Below are positions 57,278 to 64,000 of a stretch of DNA of 64,000 bases, one piece after another (the first letter of the stretch is position 1; each line of letters opens with the position of its first letter). The stretch is from Toxoplasma gondii ME49. Its lineage: Eukaryota > Apicomplexa > Conoidasida > Eucoccidiorida > Sarcocystidae. The stretch lies in contig NC_031480.1 in NCBI RefSeq assembly GCF_000006565.2, positions 1,070,144 through 1,134,143 on the forward strand. The letters run 5' to 3'. Both the position numbers and the translations under genes were made by a program. The notes under the pieces were generated by a model that was not told the DNA's origin, did no database searches, and saw nothing but the letters and a program-made list of their open reading frames with translations.

Positions 57278-59570
57278 GGAGTCAACGGATGAACGGACAG
57301 CTGCCGAGACGTTTAGATTGGCGACTGCACGCCTCATAGTTATTGAGGAGAACGCATGATTAAGTCACAGAGTCTGTGCTTGTAACACAGAGTATGATTG
57401 ACAGTGGTGCCCCAGTTTTTACGTATATGGTAGAAGATTGGCTTCTGTAGTTTTACAGATGCAGTACGTCTTGTAGGGGCACTGGGATTTCATGTTTCCG
57501 CTGGTGATACGGGGATAATTCTGTGAGGTGGCGTTAACGAAACGGTGGCCGAAAAAGTTTTCTTAACGGGCGTGTACCATTCTTCTTGTGAGTGGTGAGG
57601 AGGGTGTATTGTTTAGCCTTAGACTCGTTTATCGATTGGATACATTAGAGTTGATTTTGGGACCAAAATTTGACAGCGATTGTGCTAGCTCATAGATACT
57701 AACCTAGTTTTTAAAAATTGGGCCCACCAAGTGGTCGTGTAGAGTGATCGGTGCATCAGGCAACCATCCGTAGCGCCGGGCTGCCGGACTTGGAATTTTC
57801 ACTTTTTTTCAAAGAGGCCTGGGGGGCAGTTGGCTTCTGCAGTTTCCATCGGTGTAGAAAACTGTAATATGTAGGTTAGTTGGCGAAAATGTTTTTTCCG
57901 TGTGTGCGATATCATGGTCTAACGAGAGGCGTGTGTGAAAGCCAGAACTGGGATTCCACTTTGAGGAGGATACGAGCAAGGTTCTGTTGTTTTGATACCT
58001 TCCACTGTGAGGTAGATACGAGCAAGGCTCTGTTGTTTTGATACTAGAATGGAATTGTCGGTAGGGCTTGGTTCAGTTTGTGGTGCTTAGGGTCTAGGAT
58101 GAGTTTGTGAGGAGTTGAGCCGTGGATCAGTTTTTTTATGTCGCGCTTTTCCGTAGATGGCCAAACCCGTATGTCCAGGCGTTTTTGAGCAGGACAAGGA
58201 GGTATGATATTGTTATGGGATTTATCGGGGCACTTTGTTCTGAGGACAAACCTGATTTTTTTCAGGGCTCTCCAGATATCACTTGCATGCGTCATATGCA
58301 TGTGCAAGCTCATCGATGATTTGGGGAACTTCATGCTCTATGTAGCAGTTCGCGCTGCTGCCGCCAGCTTTTCAGACGCTTTATCGTTTCGTGGGAAAAG
58401 TCGTCTTTTTTTGTCTCGTGCATCGTGGGTTTAGTGGTGCTTGAACAAATAATTTGCTTTCGTCTAGCTCGCGAACAGGTTGCTCTCTGAGGATGTGTAA
58501 ACACTGATGATATTCGGTTGTCGTTGTTCCGTGCGTATTGCTCCAACGGTGCGCAATGGAAGCACGGTGCTGTAGTCAAGAGATTAGAGAATACGATTGT
58601 ATGTTGTTTGAGTCGATGAATAACGAAGCCGATATTTGTCGGCATGCTGCGTGTGGGCACGTCCTGCTGTTATTCTTGGCAGCGAGACAGAGGCGCTGGA
58701 CTCCTACGTTCAGGACATGTCTTTATATTTCGAGCAGGTTGTAATAAATCGGAAAGCGTGAGTACACCAGTTGCTAGTGGGCGAATAAGTCGCCGCGTTG
58801 GAGTTCCTTGCTGCTGTGCGCTGTTAACTTGCCCCGTTCCTTGGGTAATGGAAAATGTAACATTTTGCGAATTTAATGCTCCCGGGATGTTGCCGTGAAA
58901 CTATGCAACTAGCATGTCTCCAACATGAGCTTCAACTGGCCTTCGCTGTTTTGCGGTGACGAATGGAAGTTGCTGACAGTTGCCGCTCGAACCTGGAAAC
59001 GAGGAGTGTAATCTCAGGTAGTTTTTCAGCCGATGATGGATTCGAACGATTCTCCGTGTTGTTCCGAATACTTGGATGTTGCTAGGGTATATTTTGTCAC
59101 GGCCTTTAGCGTATGTCCCATCGGGGCTAACGACTCGACGCCGAACGATTGTAGTGTGCCTTGTGACATCAGGTTACTTGCGCACATGTGTGTTGGTAGT
59201 GTGCGTTTGTCAGCATCATAGTTCTTTAGCTGTAGCGATCTGCTTTTTGCGACTGTTTTAGATGCCGATCTCTCGATCACAAGATAGAGATGGCCAGAGG
59301 AGTATGGGAAGTTTTGCCATTGATATCCGTAGTGTCGTTCAAGGAGTGGAGAAACCTCTGTATGTATCTGTCGCGAAGAGATACCAGTATCCAAGCTTTC
59401 ACATCATCATGATCAACCTCATATCGAGAAGTGATGTTCATCTGTTAGCAACAGAACACGGTGTTAGGCGTACAAAAAGGGAGCACAGATAGAGTTTGTG
59501 ACGCATTTTAGAGACGTCCGACGTTAAAAGCTGGCGACATCGAATTGAGAATTACTCGTTCTTAGTGTAA
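57278..59570. other. Convergent intergenic region, CCCH gene / hypothetical gene
   Basis: Facing 3' ends, 2.3 kb. T- and G-rich on the plus strand, suiting a long 3' UTR of the CCCH gene. Apart from a short tandem duplication I see nothing. Confidence 0.45.
57955..58044 (+). repeat. Tandem duplication of a 44-46 base unit
   Basis: Two adjacent copies (57955-58000 and 58001-58044). Both share TCCACT, GATACGAGCAAGG and CTCTGTTGTTTTGATAC or its one-base variant, with a few substitutions and a small length difference. Non-coding. Confidence 0.85.
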
Positions 59571-61106
59571 TTACATAGAAAACGAATGTCTGCAGGCGCC
59601 GTCCTTGCGTAGTATTTGATACGTTTCCAGAGGGGCTCTCTCTGGATTGAAATACTTCGCGCAAACTCTCTTATCAACAGGAGAAGGACTTACCAGACTG
59701 GTTGTCTCTCTGTGCGACACAATTCTTCCTCGGCAGGAAGATTTTGTGGGATGCGCATGTGAGGGGCGCTGTTTTAATAGGGGCAGTAGATGTCGAACTG
59801 ACTGCAAGCGATTGCCGACGCCAAGCTGTCGTCGTCCACCGTATCCACTGCTCAGTGGCTGAAGGGGGCGGCGGCTGGATAACAGGGGCGGCGGTGTTTG
59901 GCGTTTTTTTCCCCACTTAATGTTGCATTGCCCTCCGATGTTAGACGGACTTGTAATGCTTTCGACAGTCGATTGAGTTTGTTTGTGTGATGGCCCCGCT
60001 TCTCGTTTGGGTGTCGTCGTTTGAACCCGCTTGACTCTGCTCCGCCGAGAAGGGCTTGCGAGCTGCTGGGTTCGTTTATTATCGGGAAGCTGAGAGACAA
60101 TAGCGGGTATGTCTGCGAAGAGTGATGTATTCGGTGGTGTAGAATGAATCACTGCCTCATGGGTCTCTTCAGCGTCCCCAGGCACGGCGTGTGGATCCAA
60201 TGCATGCCCAGTTCGATGATCCTGCGAAAGCCCAATGGTATCTGCTTCCGTAACGCCCGTTCCGAACATATCAGTCGTATGTATACATGAGGAACCATCG
60301 AAATTATTCCATCCATTGCTGTCACCCGTAAGAGGTTCAGCTTCGTCACTTTGTTTGTCTGCGTTTATCCAGCAGCTGTTGATGGGGATGGGCTTGTCTG
60401 TGAGCCACTTGCGGGGGGTTCGGTCACGGACTGCGTGTGGACCGGTGTCGTTGCTCTGTTCATGTGGCGAGTAGCAATCAGTGCTGATGGTGTCGCGGTA
60501 ACCTAAACCAGGCTGAACGACGTAAACTGTGTGAGGGTCTCAACGTGTGGTGGTGACCTTCGCCTATCTGCAGCGACATCCAGTTAGTGGACAGCAGCTC
60601 ACCCGACGCCACTGCTGACCTACATGTTGCCGGTAACGGCTCCGGAGTAGGGTCGGCAGAATCTTAAGCATTCCTCATGACGGTGTCGCTCGAAGAGCTA
60701 CAGAGACTAACTTACGTTTCGAGGAAATTTGGCTTCGGGTCCACCGAAGGAGGGCGACTGGTCCATCAACTGAATGAGCTTCGCGATTGATTTGTTGCCA
60801 GGGCTGACGATGGTCTGTGACAGACGCTTTCTTCACCATTGGTTGTGCCGCTGAGAAGCTACTCTTTACCGGATCCTGCGGGATATGCGGATGTCGCGAA
60901 CTCGTCGAATCATCGGTGCTCTCGGTAGGAGACGTCTCCAGCATATCAACCAGACCCTCCCATAATGTCGTATCCCATTCACTGTTACTATCTACCTGGT
61001 TGCCACATGCAGTCATACATGATAGTGCGAGTCGTGCCAGTGGCCTTACTGGACTTCCCCGTTCCCGATGATGATGAGCGAGCTGTTTTACTGCTTCGTT
61101 CCCCAT
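59571..61106 (-). CDS. Hypothetical Ser/Pro/Arg-rich protein
   Basis: Two exons are proposed, 60716-61106 and 59571-60526, joined by a GTAAGT donor and a CACACAG acceptor in matching phase. They give about 448 residues starting MGNEAVKQLAHHHRERG. The protein is polar and looks disordered: an acidic Ser/Thr part (about 55-80), Pro/Arg-rich parts, and a basic C-terminus with SRRSRVKRVQTTTPKRE that could be a nuclear localisation signal. No domain is recognised. In-frame codons run upstream to 61163, including an earlier ATG at 61130, so the start is not fixed. It lies 3' of the Cks gene on the same strand. The exons could instead be a further 3' part of that gene if the stop at 62040 is spliced out, though I saw no donor supporting that. 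Confidence 0.45.
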
Positions 61107-62039
61107 TACTGAGTGTGTGCGCTGTCTCATGAATGGGCTTCCGATTACACAAAAATCAAACAACTAGAATAATTCCCTATGCTGTTGATAGCTAACTCTA
61201 CCGAAATCAGTGTAGGTACAGCTCATTGTCCGGTCGCATTACCGCACATAACGCCCAGGCAGTGAAAGCGTCAAAGGGCAGAGCAATTTGACCGGAAAAT
61301 TCTGATGGCTAGATTGAGCTCTCATTTTCGGAGCAACACGCCAGCTCTCTGCGGCCAAACTAATACCTGAACTGCAGTAGAAAATTGTCGCCGACTACCG
61401 AAAGACATCAAACTGATCGGCTACATGGAGCGTGAAGCCTCCAGACGAACTAACGCGCCGATGACAGTGCAAATTCACCTCACACGAGGTGAAGCTATGG
61501 CAGGAAACAACGTGGCTTCAAACAAAACAGGAGCGTGGCGCCGTCACACGCGTAAGGAAAGTAAGGTGGCCACCGCAGATATGCCAGCGTCTTGGACGAT
61601 GGAATGCGTTCGAACGCATTTTCCCTACCGAGTGATTATGACTTGGGAGTGGTATACTTGCGTCTGACGTTGGAGCCCCCTTCAAGCCAAATATTCGTCT
61701 GCCGACGAGTTGGACACGGCTATAGCTGCTCATTGACCTCTGTGCATAAACCACCTAAGTGGTTTCCAGCAAATAAGCTGAGAGTTCATTATAACATCAA
61801 GGTTCCTACAGATGGGGTCGCACCACGCCTCTGCAAGTTTGCCCACGGACATAAGACACCCGAATTGCTGTCGTCTTCTGGGATTGCAATCGCTACCTTG
61901 ACAAGGCTCCCCACTATGGGCGCCTATGAACAAAATAAAGAGGGGGGTAACACGCATAAAAAAATACGTCAGTTCCCTAGGAAATTGTTGCGTGCCGTTT
62001 CCACCAGTTAAATGCGCCTGCATGGGACAGCCATCCCTT
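61107..62039. other. Spacer between two minus-strand genes
   Basis: Expected to hold the 3' UTR of the Cks gene and the promoter of the hypothetical gene. The frames seen are short or overlap one another, and none is supported. Confidence 0.4.
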
Positions 62040-64000
62040 TTATGGACGAGAACCGTCTTTTGCACAATGAAGCTTCAACTTCGGTTCCCCTGGCCTCGGC
62101 CGCTGCAGTGGCTGCGTATCTCGAGTGCGTTTTTGCTGAGGTCGGTCACCGAGTGGTCTGTTTCTAACAAGAACCTCCTTTTGTGCAGCGGCATCGCGTG
62201 CTGATGAAGGGCCTTCCGGTGGCTGACCCGAAACATTGCAATCGCCATAACTAGCGGCTGGAGCATGGTCGTGATCAAATTCTCTTCCACTCTGCGCCTC
62301 GGAACACGAGGGTATATTATTAGACACACATTTTGCATGCCTGCATGAGAGTTGGCGCGTTCCAGAAACAGCTGTCGCAGCTGCTGATGTGCGGCCTAGA
62401 TCTGTTGAATCCTTAGCACTTATATTCCGCGCATGCGGTCGTCGAGACAACGGCACACCGTTCCCTGTCTCTCCAGTCGTCGCTGCTCTCCCTTGGTTGG
62501 CTTTCTTGGACGGTTCCACTGACACACGCGTTTCTGGGCGGAGACTCCTCTCCCGCCATTCTTTGCCACAGGCAGCACCAACAGGTGGAACTTCCACCTC
62601 GCCTTTTCGACATTGGGATATCTGGAAGTTCTCATCAGAGCATGCTGAGTCACAATGTTTATGATCGGGTCGACAATCTCCACTGCCACTTGACTTTCCT
62701 GCATCGGTGCGCGGTGGGTTCGCTTCAGGCGGTGGTTCGTCGTCGCTGTCAACATCCACCTGTAAACAGGACACAACATGCTGTCGGCTTTGAACTTTCG
62801 TTCATTCCGAAAATATAATGAGGTGCAGCTCAGACTGAGCCTGCCCCATCGTTTCTTGAATGAACTGATCCACCAGCTACGCACTGAGGAAAGATGAACT
62901 GCAGGTGGGACATCCGGCCACGCCTCTGAATGCTTACCTCATCGCCTTCTCCTGGTGCTCCATCTACTTTCGATGCTCCCTGGGTCGCTTTGGGGTTATC
63001 GTCTTCTCTGGGTCTCCTAAGAATCAGCTCCTTCAACTTTCGGTTGAAACACATGAAATGTGTCCAGCCGGGTGACAATGCAATACCAAGGCAGTGAATG
63101 AACATGTCTTCCGTCAGCAAGCCATCTGACACAGACATTGACAGCAAAAACCTCCGGATTAGCGCACAGAATGAGGGAATTCGCCTCCCATTGTTTCTGC
63201 TTTTGACCGCGCAACGGTTGAAACACTCTCCAGTTCCTAGGATACGGACTCCATCGCCCGCCAGCCGAATTTTATCTTCTCACCTGGCATTGTCGACGCA
63301 AGTTTTTCCGCTTCCTTGCGGACTCCCCTTGACAGGATGACATGTCGGTATGTATATCTTTCATCGCTGTACCGCGGGGAATAGTATACATCCCCTGCAG
63401 AGCCAAGCATACACGAGAGAAAACAGGGGATAGTTGTGCAATCTCACGGACGGTATAGAACCTGCCAACATGCACTACTGCCGTCCTATCCGTGCCTACG
63501 ACGCAGTCCATCTGTGTGCATCACAGTAGATCACTTGCACGGCGCGTGGTAACTGCTTCGATTCACTGGGCAGCACGGCCCGAAAAGTGACACTGGGAAA
63601 GTTGTTCCTGCTACAGAGCTGCAGACGCGGGTGTCAACATCCTACACGTTGCACACGCAGAGTCGCGGCTTTATCTTAGTGGGTGCAACGAACAGCGGGA
63701 AAACCGAAGACGCCGCGACAGAATTGTGATGAAAAGTCACGTACCGAAGGGCGTTTCTTTCCAGGGATAATTGCGTATGTCCGTATTGAGGATTTCGCAG
63801 TTGATTTCCTTCTCCAGCTGTGGGTCAACAGGTATAAACACGGCGCGATACTTTCTTTGCTGCTCTCTCTCACTCTCCTCGGCAGCCTCTAGCCTGGCCG
63901 CAAGGACGTCCGCATCCTCGGTCTCAAGCCGACAAAGGAAATTCTGGCTTCGATATACCTCCGGAACAGTTTGCAGCGCTCGAAGCTGTGTTCGTAATGA
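62040..64000 (-). CDS. Cks/Suc1-domain protein with long extensions, 5' partial
   Basis: Four exons are visible: 63745-64000 (continues beyond the window), 63284-63394, 62938-63125 and 62040-62759, all in matching phase. They cover about 424 residues. Exons 2 and 3 encode a full Cks domain: DVYYSPRYSDERYTYRHVIL, RKEAEKLASTMPDGLLTED, then CLGIALSPGWTHFM and KELILRRPRED. Cks proteins are small subunits of cyclin-dependent kinases that dock phosphothreonine sites. The docking residues appear kept: Arg of YRHV, Ser and Trp of SPGW, Arg of LRRP; the hinge HxPEPxH is replaced by CFNRKLKEL. Family members are usually about 80-110 residues alone. Here at least 85 residues precede the domain (helical, with YRAVFIPVDPQLEKEINCEI) and about 270 mostly polar, probably disordered residues follow, ending CAKDGSRP. 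The start lies outside the window. Confidence 0.85.

Noticed and set aside
63284..63394. Reading SPQGSGKTC, similar to a Walker A loop
   Set aside because: It occurs only in another frame of the Cks exon, and the first glycine of the motif is not in the right place.

Overview
The window looks like nuclear DNA of a coccidian apicomplexan of the Toxoplasma/Neospora/Hammondia/Besnoitia group. The reasons are near-balanced base composition, genes split into many short exons with GT..AG introns, long spaces between genes, (AT)n tracts in introns, WGAGACG-type motifs upstream of start codons, and protein sequences of apicomplexan type. Species was not settled from sequence alone. All exon models were built by hand from reading frame, splice signals and family similarity, and I checked that phases agree across each joined model.

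Layout, left to right: an ankyrin-repeat gene (-, 3' end unresolved) with an AT-rich island in one intron; a 15-exon DEAD-box helicase of the DRS1/DDX27 type (+); a NudC-domain protein of the NUDCD2 type (-); a fused gene joining a NAA80-like actin N-acetyltransferase to an ACTMAP-like actin maturation protease (-); an acidic orphan (+); an EF-hand-like repeat protein (-); a predicted secreted orphan (+) tail-to-tail with the ribosome biogenesis factor KRI1 (-), which carries a ZZ-like zinc-finger insertion; translation elongation factor 1-beta (+), divergent from KRI1; glutathione reductase with a signal-peptide leader exon (-); a 4.2 kb gap; a large CCCH zinc-finger protein (+); a Ser/Pro-rich hypothetical protein (-); and, running off the right edge, a Cks/Suc1-domain protein with long extensions (-).

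Most genes are housekeeping and do not form an operon-like system. DDX27, KRI1 and eEF1B all serve ribosome making or translation, but they are scattered and probably only neighbours. The outstanding item is the gene at 19815-22897. In animals, actin's N-terminal residue is removed by ACTMAP and the new N-terminus is then acetylated by NAA80. Here both activities appear to sit on one 779-residue polypeptide, with the catalytic Cys, His and Asp positions of the protease and the acetyl-CoA loop of the acetyltransferase all present. This would be a single-chain actin N-terminus processing enzyme in a parasite whose gliding and invasion depend on unusual actin.

No tRNA, rRNA, CRISPR array, insertion sequence or intact mobile element was seen.
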